In this document: positions 1-7,719 of the stretch, in pieces
How the letters are laid out: every line of letters begins with the position of its first letter
How positions within the stretch are numbered: the stretch's first letter is position 1
DNA from: a virus
IMG/VR virus record: IMGVR_UViG_3300017605_001488
Location: 32,876-96,875 of that record
Length of the DNA: 64,000 bases
Reading direction: 5' to 3' (one strand)
Made by a program: the position numbers and the translations under genes
The notes under the pieces: generated by a model
Database searches by the model: none
What the model was told of the DNA's origin: nothing
Seen by the model: only the letters and a program-made list of their open reading frames with translations

Positions 1-172
1 CGTCGGTGGCCTTGACGATGACGCCGAGGATGGGTTCCCCGTCGTCCATCTTCGCCAACGCCACGGCGTTCCACTCGATGCGCGTGTCGGGCTGGCACGA
101 GCTGATGTCGATCATGTGCGACACGACCTTGCGGTCGGTCGGTGTCGGTTCCGTGGTGCGGTACGGGTTCAC
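1..172 (-). CDS. Unknown small protein, cut by left window edge
   Basis: Leftward gene whose 3' end lies outside the window; 57 codons are visible with no stop. The start is a GTG at 172 that overlaps the TGA of the upstream gene (GTGA), the same coupling used by many gene pairs here. The visible N-terminus begins VNPYRTTEPTPTDRKVV and continues through an acidic, mixed alpha/beta-like stretch ending ..ILGVIVKATD. I do not recognise the family. Codon use and frame continuity fit a real gene, but too little is present to suggest a function. Confidence 0.6.
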   Translation of the reverse strand, partial: MNPYRTTEPTPTDRKVVSHMIDISSCQPDTRIEWNAVALAKMDDGEPILGVIVKATD

Positions 173-546
173 GACGCGACCGCCTCAGCCTCACGACGTT
201 TCGCCTCGAGCTCCTTGCGCTTGCGCTCGACACACGGCGGGCAGCCCTTCCCGGTGACGCACGTGGCGCATCCGAATGCGTTGCAGAAGATGCACCGCCC
301 CACCTCGGTCACCAGCTGCCGGCACATCGCGCACTCGTACGGCCAGTGATGCAAACCCACGAACACGCGCGGGTTCGCTGCCTTGAGCGCTTCCGCCACA
401 CGCGTCGCCCACAAGCTCGCCGGACGACCGAGGCCCGCGGACACGAGCTCGTCGACCGTGATGCTGGCCGCCGCCGCCGACTCGATCAGCAGCGTTCGCG
501 TTTCGTACGACCGGGTGCGCAGGATCTCGTGCTTGGTCTCGTGCAT
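169..546 (-). CDS. Small zinc-finger-like protein
   Basis: A 125-residue protein starting at the ATG at 546 (MHETKHEILRTRSYETR); the frame is open further upstream but without a sensible start. The C-terminal half holds a dense cysteine cluster, CAMC, then CIFC, CATC and CPPC, followed by a basic tail KRKELEAKRREAEA. This spacing is typical of two zinc knuckles or a B-box-like fold, so a nucleic-acid or protein-binding adaptor is plausible. It lies directly downstream of the QueE-like gene. Its stop overlaps the start of the next gene. No specific family is recognised. Confidence 0.65.
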   Translation of the reverse strand: MHETKHEILRTRSYETRTLLIESAAAASITVDELVSAGLGRPASLWATRVAEALKAANPRVFVGLHHWPYECAMCRQLVTEVGRCIFCNAFGCATCVTGKGCPPCVERKRKELEAKRREAEAVAS

Positions 547-565
547 GCCCACGAGGCTAGCAGCA

Positions 566-1348
566 TCACGGGAGCCCGACCAGCTTGCCCATCTGCGCGG
601 ACAACGACCAATCGGGGTGCGCGAGCACGAACCCGATGCACCGCTCGAGGTAGTGGTTGTAGAGCGTCCCACCAATCATCCGCGTCTCGTCGTCGACGGC
701 GTCGCCCGCACCAAGCCGTAGGTGCGTGAGCTGCACACTGTTGGGGTCGAGCAACGGGTCCTGCGGTGTGACGAACAACCGATCGTACTTGCCCGCACGC
801 GCCAGCGCGACGAGCTCGTCGTCGGTCCATCCGTCGGTCGGGCGGTCCGGCGATGCCCCCGGCAACACCACGCGGAGCTCGTGCGCGGTCGCGATGACGA
901 GCTTGGCACCGCGCTTCGGACTGACGACGACGTGGTCGAATACGTGGTACGCACCACCGCCGGCCCACGTCGTCGGGGTGCACCCGTTGGTCTCGACGGC
1001 GATGCGCCACCCATCCAACCGCAAGTCGTTGATGAGGTATCGATCGACCTGCAACAGCGGTTCGCCGCCGGTGAACAAGCACCACCGCGGGCGGTTGTCG
1101 CCGATTTCGGTGGACGCCGCCCACGCACCATTCATCACCGCGATGAGGTCGTCGTGCTCAACGATGGTGCCACGCTGGAAGTCGGCATCACACCACTGCG
1201 AGCACGGGCTCGGCCCATCATCACGATGCAATGGGTGCCCGTCCCACAGGTTGCACCCGGCGAAGTGCACCGACACCACACGCGAGCCGGCGCGGGCGCC
1301 CTCGCTCACGAGCGTGTTGTTGACCGCTTTGATTGCATACGACGACAT
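566..1348 (-). CDS. queE: 7-carboxy-7-deazaguanine synthase-like radical SAM enzyme (QueE)
   Basis: A 260-residue radical SAM protein. QueE converts 6-carboxytetrahydropterin to 7-carboxy-7-deazaguanine, a step toward preQ0, used for queuosine in tRNA or 7-deazaguanine bases in DNA. Visible hallmarks are the cluster cysteines C32, C49 and C53, GGEP at 94-97 (SAM binding), VETNG at 118-122 and SPKRG at 143-147. The ATG at 1348 has a very strong Shine-Dalgarno (AAGGAGGG) that overlaps the end of the upstream gene. The cysteine spacing is CX16CX3C, unlike the usual CX3CX2C or the CX14CX2C of insert-type QueEs. FolE, QueD, QueC or a transglycosylase are not in this window, so the end use (DNA modification or host pathway boost) is unresolved. 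Confidence 0.85.
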   Translation of the reverse strand: MSSYAIKAVNNTLVSEGARAGSRVVSVHFAGCNLWDGHPLHRDDGPSPCSQWCDADFQRGTIVEHDDLIAVMNGAWAASTEIGDNRPRWCLFTGGEPLLQVDRYLINDLRLDGWRIAVETNGCTPTTWAGGGAYHVFDHVVVSPKRGAKLVIATAHELRVVLPGASPDRPTDGWTDDELVALARAGKYDRLFVTPQDPLLDPNSVQLTHLRLGAGDAVDDETRMIGGTLYNHYLERCIGFVLAHPDWSLSAQMGKLVGLP

Positions 1349-1358
1349 CGATCCCTCC

Positions 1359-1904
1359 TTAGAACGCTGGTGCGTCCTGCAAGCGTCCGGCGGCCTCCTC
1401 GGCACGTCGCCGCGCGCACGTGTCGCACACACCGGCGAGCTCCACGCGGTGCGCCGTGTGTCGCATCGGTCCGATGGGCTTGCCCCACTTGGCGCCGAGT
1501 GCGTCGGGGGCAAGCGTGAAGTACTCGACGGGTCGGACCTCGTCGCACTCCGGGCACCACCGCGCGCCGCGGTGCATGCACAACGGTTCGTCGGCGTAGT
1601 CGCAATCGTCACACCGCCACACGATGGGGTCGCCGAACTTGTCCTTACCCGACCACCGCACGTTCGACCACGTGAGCTCAACGACCGCCGCATCCACCGT
1701 GTTCGACAAGAACATGTCGGTGCGGAACCGCCCGAACTCGACAAGGTGATCGGCTTCCTCGCGCGTCGTGAAGACGTACGGCTCCTGCCAACGATAGGTA
1801 CCACCGAACCGTGTGGATCGATTCGCCCGGAAGAACGTGCCATCGCTCAACGCGATCACGAACCCTGGATGTTCAACCTCCTCACGGCTTCGCGCAGTAG
1901 ACAT
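1359..1904 (-). CDS. Unknown cysteine-rich protein
   Basis: A 181-residue protein from the ATG at 1904. The N-terminal part is a compact beta-rich region ([18 protein letters not shown]). The middle and C-terminal parts carry paired cysteines: CDDC, a single C then CPEC, and CDTC, which look like two zinc ribbons. The stop lies inside the Shine-Dalgarno region of the queE-like gene, so the two are probably translated from one message. The start lies inside the end of the collagen-like gene (23-base overlap). I do not recognise the family; a nucleic-acid-binding role is only inferred from the zinc-ribbon pattern. Confidence 0.65.
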   Translation of the reverse strand: MSTARSREEVEHPGFVIALSDGTFFRANRSTRFGGTYRWQEPYVFTTREEADHLVEFGRFRTDMFLSNTVDAAVVELTWSNVRWSGKDKFGDPIVWRCDDCDYADEPLCMHRGARWCPECDEVRPVEYFTLAPDALGAKWGKPIGPMRHTAHRVELAGVCDTCARRRAEEAAGRLQDAPAF

Positions 1905-2472
1905 GTGCTCGCACCTGCAACATCGATCCGCTCACGTTCTTGAGCGTGCACCGCCAATCGATTTTCTTCGACGTGTCGGCGACGTTCTCGGCAAAGCTCT
2001 CGACGAGGATGCCCGGTGCGGAATTGCTGCCGAGCGTCTGATCGCAACTGCCCGCGACGAGCAGGTCGACCGCCGCATCGCACGACGCCGCCACAGAGAT
2101 GACCAACCCCGCGTCGACCGTGGCGAGCGCCACACGTTCGTACACGCGCGCACGATCGAGCCCAACGCCCGGGTCACCCTTCGCGCCGGGCGCACCAGGA
2201 GACCCCGACAGTCCCGGCGCACCGGGGGTTCCGGGGTCTCCCTTCGGTCCCGACGGTCCGGTGCCGCCAGTGAGACCGTCCGCACCCGCGGGTCCGGGAT
2301 CGCCTTTCGGTCCCGCTGGTCCCATCGGGCCGATGTCGCCCTTGGGTCCCTGCGCACCGACCGGTCCCGCCGGTCCACGATCGCCGGCCGCACCCACGGT
2401 ACCTTCGCCCGGCACCGCTGCCTGCCCACCGCACCCGACCACGAACATCAACGCAACGAGCAACTTCCGCAT
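1882..2472 (-). CDS. Collagen-like lipoprotein
   Basis: A 196-residue exported protein. The ATG at 2472 has a good GGAGGTG ribosome site. Residues 1-13 form a lipoprotein signal peptide ending in the lipobox VVGC, so Cys14 should be acylated. Then come 26 uninterrupted Gly-X-Y triplets rich in GPK, GDP, GPA and GAP, typical of a bacterial or phage collagen triple helix. A roughly 90-residue globular C-terminal domain with four cysteines follows. Collagen-like segments in phage are usually fibre trimerisation stalks; here the lipobox puts the protein on the host envelope instead, as a surface or periplasmic trimer. Superinfection exclusion or host surface change are possible roles, neither shown by sequence. 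Confidence 0.8.
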   Translation of the reverse strand: MRKLLVALMFVVGCGGQAAVPGEGTVGAAGDRGPAGPVGAQGPKGDIGPMGPAGPKGDPGPAGADGLTGGTGPSGPKGDPGTPGAPGLSGSPGAPGAKGDPGVGLDRARVYERVALATVDAGLVISVAASCDAAVDLLVAGSCDQTLGSNSAPGILVESFAENVADTSKKIDWRCTLKNVSGSMLQVRAHVYCAKP

Positions 2473-2503
2473 GACGGCACCTCCGCGCACCTCGATTGCA
2501 GTC

Positions 2504-2539
2504 CTTGAACCATCACCACCTTCCGCACAATGGTTCAAG
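2504..2539. promoter_or_regulatory. Inverted repeat between SbcC-like and collagen genes
   Basis: A perfect 10-base inverted repeat, CTTGAACCAT at 2504-2513 and ATGGTTCAAG at 2530-2539, separated by 16 bases. Outside it, TTGCA and TGCAA continue the symmetry after a two-base offset. It sits in the 96-base gap downstream of the SbcC-like gene and just before the lipoprotein ribosome site. No U-run follows, so it may be an operator or a message-stabilising hairpin rather than a classical terminator. Confidence 0.4.
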
Positions 2540-2568
2540 ATGCAAACGCCTAGCGTCCGCACGGATAC

Positions 2569-4215
2569 TCACCGAGTGTGAACCTTCCCACCCTCGACGT
2601 GCCAGTGCGCATTCGCCCGCAACAGCCCGACCAAGTCCTCGCGGTGCGAGATGACCATCACCGTGCGGTTCGCGGCGAGCTCGTGCAACGCATCAACGGC
2701 GCGCATGGTGCCGTCCCCGTCCAACGCATCGAACACCTCGTCGGCGAACATCGTACCGGGCACATGCCCGTGCGCCGCCGCCGACACCTCGCCGAGCGCC
2801 CACACCAACGCCACGTCGATCCGCCGCCGCTCACCGCCGGACGATGCGCGGTATCCGTACCCCGCACCCGCACCGTTGACGGTCAACGCGATGGCGTCGC
2901 TTGTGCCGCCGGTCTTCTTCTCGGTGTACGGGGACAACCCCAACGCGAGCTCCTTGCCCGCGATGCGCGACAACCACGCGTTCGCGACGGCCTCGAGCCC
3001 GGTGAGCGCGCGCCCGAGGATGTGCGCTCGTATCCCCTTCGTGCCGAGCACTTGCTCGACCACCTCGAGCAACGCCACCTCGCCCTCGGAGTGCTCGAGG
3101 TCGCGCGCGTTCTCCTGCACGGTGCGTTCGTACGTCGCGATAGCATCGGTCGCCGACGCAATGACGCGTTCGAGCTGTTCCCGCATGTCGGCGGACCGGC
3201 GCGCAGCGGCAACGGCATTCTCGAGGTCGCGCACACGCGCCGCCAACGTGTTGCGCTCCTCGGTCAGCTCCTCGAGCTCGACATCGATGCTCGACACGGA
3301 TGCGCGGGCCTTCGTCGCCTCGGCCTCGAGCTCCTTCTCCTCGACGACGATGCGCCCCTGCAAGTCATCGCGGAGCGTTTGCGGGATCGGTTGGGAGCAC
3401 GTCGGGCACGTCTCCGCACGCAACCGCGCGAGCATCTGCCGCATCGACGCCAACGTCCCGTCGTTGCGTGAACCGACCGCGGATGCCGCGCGCGACTTCA
3501 AGGTGAGCGCACGCATGTCGTTGTCGACCCCGGTGAGCATCGCCCGCAACCGCGTCGCCTGCGCCGCCTGGTCCGCATCGACGGGCACGACCTCGTGCAT
3601 CGACAGCGTCGCCCGCGTCTCCTCCAACCGGCGCGCTTCGGCGGTCAACGCCTGCATCGCATAGTCGTGCGCGGCGCGATGGTTGACCACCGCCGCGCGA
3701 GCCTTCTGCAAGTCACCACGACACCGATCGAGCGCCACATCGAACCGCCCGTCACCGATGACGATGGACTCGAGCAACCGTTTGCGCTCGGCATCGGTGG
3801 ACATCGTGAAGTGCGCCGCGTCCGACGACGAGAACACCGACGACCGCCGCCACACATCCCAATCACCCACGACCTCGCCGAGCGCTTCCTGTGCCTTGGT
3901 GGCGTTCTCGTACGTGGGCGATGCCCCACCCGTGTCCCATTGCAGGACCGTTTTCCCCTTCGTGTTCTCGCGGAGGATGTCCAACCCATCGTACGTCTCG
4001 ACGTGCACGCTGCTGTACCCACCCGGACGCCACACGGGCGTACCGCGCAACGTCTTCCCCCACGCGGCCACGGACAACGCCTCGACCAACGACGACTTCC
4101 CCACGCCGTTCTCGCCGGTGACGACGACCAACCCGCGCTCGGGGAACACGAGATCGAGCTCGTCGTACGACATGAAGTTGACGGCCTGCACACGCTTGAG
4201 GTTCAAGGCAATCAT
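2569..4215 (-). CDS. SbcC/Rad50-like (T4 gp46-like) recombination ATPase
   Basis: A 548-residue SMC-type ATPase, partner of the SbcD-like nuclease just upstream; together they resect or process DNA ends in recombination and replication. Visible features are the N-terminal Walker A TGENGVGKSS (about residues 33-42), long coiled-coil arms, a central zinc hook CPTC within AETCPTCSQPIPQ, the ABC signature SSGGERRR and Walker B FADEVFDALD near the C-terminus. It is far shorter than E. coli SbcC (over 1000 residues) and matches phage gp46 size. The ATG at 4215 overlaps the TGA of the preceding small gene (ATGA) and is preceded by GAGAGGA. Confidence 0.9.
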   Translation of the reverse strand: MIALNLKRVQAVNFMSYDELDLVFPERGLVVVTGENGVGKSSLVEALSVAAWGKTLRGTPVWRPGGYSSVHVETYDGLDILRENTKGKTVLQWDTGGASPTYENATKAQEALGEVVGDWDVWRRSSVFSSSDAAHFTMSTDAERKRLLESIVIGDGRFDVALDRCRGDLQKARAAVVNHRAAHDYAMQALTAEARRLEETRATLSMHEVVPVDADQAAQATRLRAMLTGVDNDMRALTLKSRAASAVGSRNDGTLASMRQMLARLRAETCPTCSQPIPQTLRDDLQGRIVVEEKELEAEATKARASVSSIDVELEELTEERNTLAARVRDLENAVAAARRSADMREQLERVIASATDAIATYERTVQENARDLEHSEGEVALLEVVEQVLGTKGIRAHILGRALTGLEAVANAWLSRIAGKELALGLSPYTEKKTGGTSDAIALTVNGAGAGYGYRASSGGERRRIDVALVWALGEVSAAAHGHVPGTMFADEVFDALDGDGTMRAVDALHELAANRTVMVISHREDLVGLLRANAHWHVEGGKVHTR

Positions 4216-4487
4216 TCGAAGTGTCCTCTCAGGTAAACGGGTAGCTTGCCGACGTTCGCGACGATGCACCGGTGCAACCGCGCACACGTGCCCAGCGCCG
4301 CACGCATGCGCATCTGCAACGCGATCTCCTCACGACACTCGAGCGCTTGAGCGACGGGGTCGAGCTCCGCGTACCGGGCCTTCGATCGATCGAGGATGCC
4401 GCGATACCACAGCGCTGTGTCCTTGATGGCCGCACGCGCGCGGTCGCGGTCGTCCCGGTCACGAACGATGTGCGTGCGGCTCGCCAC
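4212..4487 (-). CDS. Small helical protein between the SbcC- and SbcD-like genes
   Basis: A 91-residue protein. The start is a GTG at 4487 overlapping the TAG of the SbcD-like gene (TAGTG), with GGGGAAG upstream; the stop overlaps the ATG of the SbcC-like gene. The sequence (VASRTHIVRDRDDRDRAR...) is charged and mostly helical with two cysteines. I do not recognise it. Its position, coupled on both sides to the two nuclease subunits, suggests it is made in fixed ratio with them and may act in the same complex, but that is inference only. Confidence 0.65.
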   Translation of the reverse strand: MASRTHIVRDRDDRDRARAAIKDTALWYRGILDRSKARYAELDPVAQALECREEIALQMRMRAALGTCARLHRCIVANVGKLPVYLRGHFE

Positions 4488-5626
4488 TACTTCCCCATGA
4501 ACGCACACACGCGTGCGGCGACCGCGACGCGCTCGATCTTTTCGGGGATGGGCATCGTACGCAGGAACGCATCCAACGCCTCGGTGAACGTCTCCGCGGA
4601 CCGCGCGACGTGGGCGGCCGTCTTCGCCATCGCGGTCGCCGCGGTGTGGTCGATGTCGATGTCGTACGCGGCGATCTTCTTCTTCTCGACCATGTCCCGC
4701 AACACGGCCTCGTGCGCAGGCACGTGCTCGTGCGGCACCTCGACGCGCACGTACATCGCCGGCTGCGGTCGCGGATCGCTCGGCAGCGGCTCGTGCGCCT
4801 TGAGCTTGAGGAATCGCGGGCCGGGCACCTCGTGCTTGTGCCACGTGAGGTCTCGCGTGTTGTAGATCAGCACGCCGCCGTACCCCGCGAGCCCGGGGTT
4901 GTCCCACCCGGTCGGCACCAACGCGCCGAGCTGGAATATCTCCGGCTCCTCGGCCCACGTACACCCGTCGTGCCAATTGCCCGCCATCGCCGCCGCGATG
5001 CCGTGGGTGTCCATGATGCGCGCGAGGTCATCCACCACGATCGAGTCGGGCGCGTTGGCCAACCATGTGGGCGTATCGGCGTCGGCGATGCCCATGTGAA
5101 CAGCGAGCAGCCGCTTCGACGCCGTGGCGTCACCTGCGGCCTGCTCGGTGTTCTCGGCAATCATACGCGCGACGGTGTCGGGTAGCCAATCCTTCGCCGG
5201 TTCGCCCGGGCGGAACGGTACACACAGCAGGTCCGTCTCGGGATCGATCGACACGACGGTCGGTGCGGTGATGACCAATGCGTGGTCGGTCAAGCACCCG
5301 AGCGCGTGGTCACCCGGCGTCGTCGAGTGCATGTCGTGGTTGCCGAGAAGGATGATGACGTGCGTGCTGTGGTACGCACCCGAATCGGTGTTACTGCGCA
5401 GGATGTCGAGCACCGCCGCGAGCAACTGCGGCTCGGGTTTCGACGTGTCGAACAGGTCGCCGCACACCACGAACCATTCGCACTTCTCGGATTGCGCCAA
5501 CCGCAACGCGGCGGCGAACGCGCCGAGCGCCTGCCCGCACCGCGTGTTCATCCCCGCGACGGTCGGGCCTCCGAACCGCTTGTGGTTGCCGATGTGGATG
5601 TCCGCGCAGAAAGCCAACCGCGTCAT
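4487..5626 (-). CDS. SbcD/Mre11-like (T4 gp47-like) nuclease
   Basis: A 379-residue calcineurin-like metallophosphoesterase, the nuclease partner of the SbcC-like ATPase. Metal-binding motifs are visible in order: D9-x-H11 in FCADIHIG, GDLFD at 56-60, GNHD at 95-98, an H in LAVHMG and the final GNWH, a variant of GHxH. This indicates an intact two-metal site. Mre11-type enzymes open hairpin or protein-blocked ends and produce resected ends for recombination. The ATG at 5626 overlaps the preceding stop (ATGA). Confidence 0.9.
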   Translation of the reverse strand: MTRLAFCADIHIGNHKRFGGPTVAGMNTRCGQALGAFAAALRLAQSEKCEWFVVCGDLFDTSKPEPQLLAAVLDILRSNTDSGAYHSTHVIILLGNHDMHSTTPGDHALGCLTDHALVITAPTVVSIDPETDLLCVPFRPGEPAKDWLPDTVARMIAENTEQAAGDATASKRLLAVHMGIADADTPTWLANAPDSIVVDDLARIMDTHGIAAAMAGNWHDGCTWAEEPEIFQLGALVPTGWDNPGLAGYGGVLIYNTRDLTWHKHEVPGPRFLKLKAHEPLPSDPRPQPAMYVRVEVPHEHVPAHEAVLRDMVEKKKIAAYDIDIDHTAATAMAKTAAHVARSAETFTEALDAFLRTMPIPEKIERVAVAARVCAFMGK

Positions 5627-6048
5627 GGTGTCTCCTCGGGCGTGTTCGCCGCCAAGCGTTCCGCCGAATCCTTTGCCTTCATCAGCTCCACGCACCGCGG
5701 GCACCGCGTCGACTCCCCGAACACCGGCATGTCACGCACGATCGGCGGTTGCCCAACGTCGACGCCCGCTGCGTCCGAGTAGTACCCGTGATCGGGGCAC
5801 ACCTTGCGCTCGTCGTGCATCGGTGGCCCGCGACGGATGATCGCGACGGCGGTGGCAACACGCTCGAGGACGGCCACGGGAATCTCGACCTCGTCATACG
5901 TGTGGTGATCGGGATGGCCAAGCCACGATCGAATCGTCGCGCTCGTTAGCTCACCGCCGCCGTACGCAAGCACCACCTCGATGCGCGCCCCACGTTCCTC
6001 GTGACCACCGAGCACCAACTCGACGTGATGCTCCTCGCGCACGTCCAT
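5623..6048 (-). CDS. Unknown protein with C-terminal zinc-binding motif
   Basis: A 141-residue protein whose TGA overlaps the ATG of the SbcD-like gene, so it leads this small operon after a 262-base gap. The N-terminal half is beta-rich and acidic (MDVREEHHVELVLGG). The C-terminal half has C-x2-H (CPDHGYY) and a later CPRC, consistent with one zinc site. No family is recognised. Confidence 0.65.
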   Translation of the reverse strand: MDVREEHHVELVLGGHEERGARIEVVLAYGGGELTSATIRSWLGHPDHHTYDEVEIPVAVLERVATAVAIIRRGPPMHDERKVCPDHGYYSDAAGVDVGQPPIVRDMPVFGESTRCPRCVELMKAKDSAERLAANTPEETP

Positions 6049-6110
6049 GCGTTCACCCCGTGAAAAATAGGTGCGGTCTCTCCCGCCGTCACGCCCTCAC
6101 CACGGTGGCC

Positions 6111-6126
6111 GCGGGGCATGCCCCGC
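6111..6126. repeat. Perfect 16-base palindrome
   Basis: GCGGGGCATGCCCCGC is a perfect palindrome in the 262-base gap (6049-6310) between the SSB gene and the small zinc protein gene. It could be a protein-binding operator or fold as a short hairpin. The rest of the gap holds the hairpin at 6250-6287 and no supported gene. Confidence 0.45.
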
Positions 6127-6249
6127 AACCGTTGTGGATCTGCCCGGTATCCCGAGCTCCGTCTTTCTCGCGCAGCGTTCGCACGGTCTACGTCTGACGG
6201 CTTGACGTGGTTTCCTAGCCGGTGGCACTTCAGAAACCAGAGAACCTAA

Positions 6250-6287
6250 CGTGCGGTGAACCTGCTCGCTTGCGCGAGCCCCGCACG
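6250..6287 (-). terminator. Two-tier hairpin downstream of SSB gene
   Basis: An outer 7-bp stem (CGTGCGG at 6250-6256 with CCGCACG at 6281-6287) encloses an inner perfect stem GCTCGC/GCGAGC (6264-6269, 6274-6279) with a four-base loop. It begins 24 bases after the SSB stop. On the minus strand it is followed by a U-biased stretch (TTAGGTTCTCTGGTTTCT), compatible with a weak intrinsic terminator or an RNA-stabilising 3' end for a highly expressed message. Confidence 0.5.
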
Positions 6288-6310
6288 GTCCCGGCGGTTC
6301 GAGTCTTGAA

Positions 6311-7111
6311 TTACTCCTTCTTCGGGTCCTTGCTCATGTCGGCGGCGGCCGTGCGCGTGCGGGGCGAACCCTCGACGCGCGTGGAACCGGGCGCCTGGTA
6401 CGGCGCGCGTGCCGCGGCCTGCGGTCGTGCGAGACCCATTCCCGCCTCGGCCAGCTTCTGGAGGATGTCCTCGTACGAATCGACACGCGCGTACGACAGC
6501 AGGTTCCCCTGCATCTCGATCCACGCCATGTCACCGAGCGGTGACGACGCACGGGCCGCCGACACTTGGTACACCGTCTTGAGGCCCTGTCCCGTGCGGT
6601 TGACGACGATGTCGAACCCGTCTTCGGTCGGGTCGGTGAAGTCACCACCGGCAACCTTGTCGGCCCGAATGGTGTTCAGCTGCTCGAGCACCTTCTTGCC
6701 GAACGCGTACTTCTGCGGACCGAGCTCGGGTGCGTCCCGGTCGATCACGAACGCGTACACGCGCAACGACGGGAACAGCTTGCCGGCCACGTCGTAGTCG
6801 GCCTTGTTCCCGGTGCCGCGCAGCTGCTCCATCTTCTGACAGGCGGGGCACGGCTGTTGCGACATGACGCGCGGGCAATTGAACGACACCGCGTTCTTCA
6901 TCCCGGGTAGCTCGATGTAGTGCTGATGGGCCAGGACGAACGGGCTGCGCATCGCACCGATGGGGGGAAGGAACCGATAGACGTTCTGGCCCTCCTTGAC
7001 CTTGATGAACTCGCCGCCGGTTTTCGTGGCCTCCTCGCGCTCTTGATCGACCGCCTCGAGATCGTAGGAGTTGTACTTGACCATGTTGGTCTGGGGCTTG
7101 TCGTTGGACAT
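6311..7111 (-). CDS. Single-stranded DNA-binding protein, T4 gp32-like
   Basis: A 266-residue protein that would coat ssDNA at replication forks and recombination ends. The core has the gp32-type layout: an N-terminal basic region, YRFLPP at about 45-50, and a zinc site from H62/H64, C79, C88 and C91 (PCPAC). A long low-complexity, Pro/Ala/Arg-rich C-terminus then ends in an acidic-basic tail, where gp32-type proteins contact partners. The start is the ATG at 7111 with AAAAGAGAA upstream. It lies just before (in transcription, after) the UvsY-like and polymerase genes, the usual recombination-replication cluster. Confidence 0.8.
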   Translation of the reverse strand: MSNDKPQTNMVKYNSYDLEAVDQEREEATKTGGEFIKVKEGQNVYRFLPPIGAMRSPFVLAHQHYIELPGMKNAVSFNCPRVMSQQPCPACQKMEQLRGTGNKADYDVAGKLFPSLRVYAFVIDRDAPELGPQKYAFGKKVLEQLNTIRADKVAGGDFTDPTEDGFDIVVNRTGQGLKTVYQVSAARASSPLGDMAWIEMQGNLLSYARVDSYEDILQKLAEAGMGLARPQAAARAPYQAPGSTRVEGSPRTRTAAADMSKDPKKE

Positions 7112-7162
7112 CGGGAATTCTCTTTTCTGGACTGGACTGTTAGTAAGCAAGCGGACCGTGAC

Positions 7163-7708
7163 CTAAGCCTTCTTGTGGTAGCTCGCGCCTTGGTGCTGTG
7201 CACGGATGGCGGGATCGCCCTGCATCTCCGCGCGGATGTGCGCGCCGATGGACACCACCGCATCGCGTTTGCTGCGCACGGCATCGAGCACACCGGCGAG
7301 GTGGTTCTTCTCGGCCTCGGCGGCGATGTATGCCACTCGCGCAGCGTACACCGCATCGTCGAGCAGCAACCGCGCGGCCACCGCCGCCTCGGTCAACCCG
7401 CCCCCACGCGCGCGACCCTTCGCCGGTTTCGGCTTCGCATCGTCGGGTGTGGTCTCCGCCTCGACGGCCATCGCGTCCTCGTTGACGGCGCGGATGCGCA
7501 ACTCGGCGGTCGCCTTCGTGCGCTCCCATTCGTGCTTCGCGGTCAACAACCGCTCGTACGCGTCCGAATAGCGCTGATTCCAGTACGCGAGGTCGCGCGG
7601 CACGCGCACGAACTCCTCCTGAATCATCAACGGTTCGATCGTGACGCAGTCGAGCAGGTACGGTTCGACCTCGATGCCCTCGATGTTGGTGTTGCCGGTG
7701 TTGTCCAC
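7163..7708 (-). CDS. UvsY-like recombination mediator (putative)
   Basis: A 181-residue helical protein starting at a GTG at 7708 with a perfect AAGGAG seven bases upstream, a better start than the open frame further out. The first half (DLAYWNQRYSDAYERLL) and the last half (LLLDDAVYAARVAYIAAEAE, then ..KRDAVVSIGAHIRAEM) form two long helices separated by a Lys/Pro/Gly-rich linker. The closing SIGAHIRAEM pattern is shared by UvsY-like phage proteins that load recombinase onto gp32-covered DNA. Its place beside a gp32-like SSB supports this. Similarity is by pattern only, and no UvsX/RecA gene is in the window. Confidence 0.5.
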   Translation of the reverse strand: MDNTGNTNIEGIEVEPYLLDCVTIEPLMIQEEFVRVPRDLAYWNQRYSDAYERLLTAKHEWERTKATAELRIRAVNEDAMAVEAETTPDDAKPKPAKGRARGGGLTEAAVAARLLLDDAVYAARVAYIAAEAEKNHLAGVLDAVRSKRDAVVSIGAHIRAEMQGDPAIRAQHQGASYHKKA

Positions 7709-7719
7709 GTGAATGCTCC

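Noticed and set aside
6290-6312. GGTTCGAGTC, resembling a tRNA T-arm
   Set aside because: The flanking bases do not pair as a T-stem and no acceptor, D- or anticodon arm can be built upstream on either strand.
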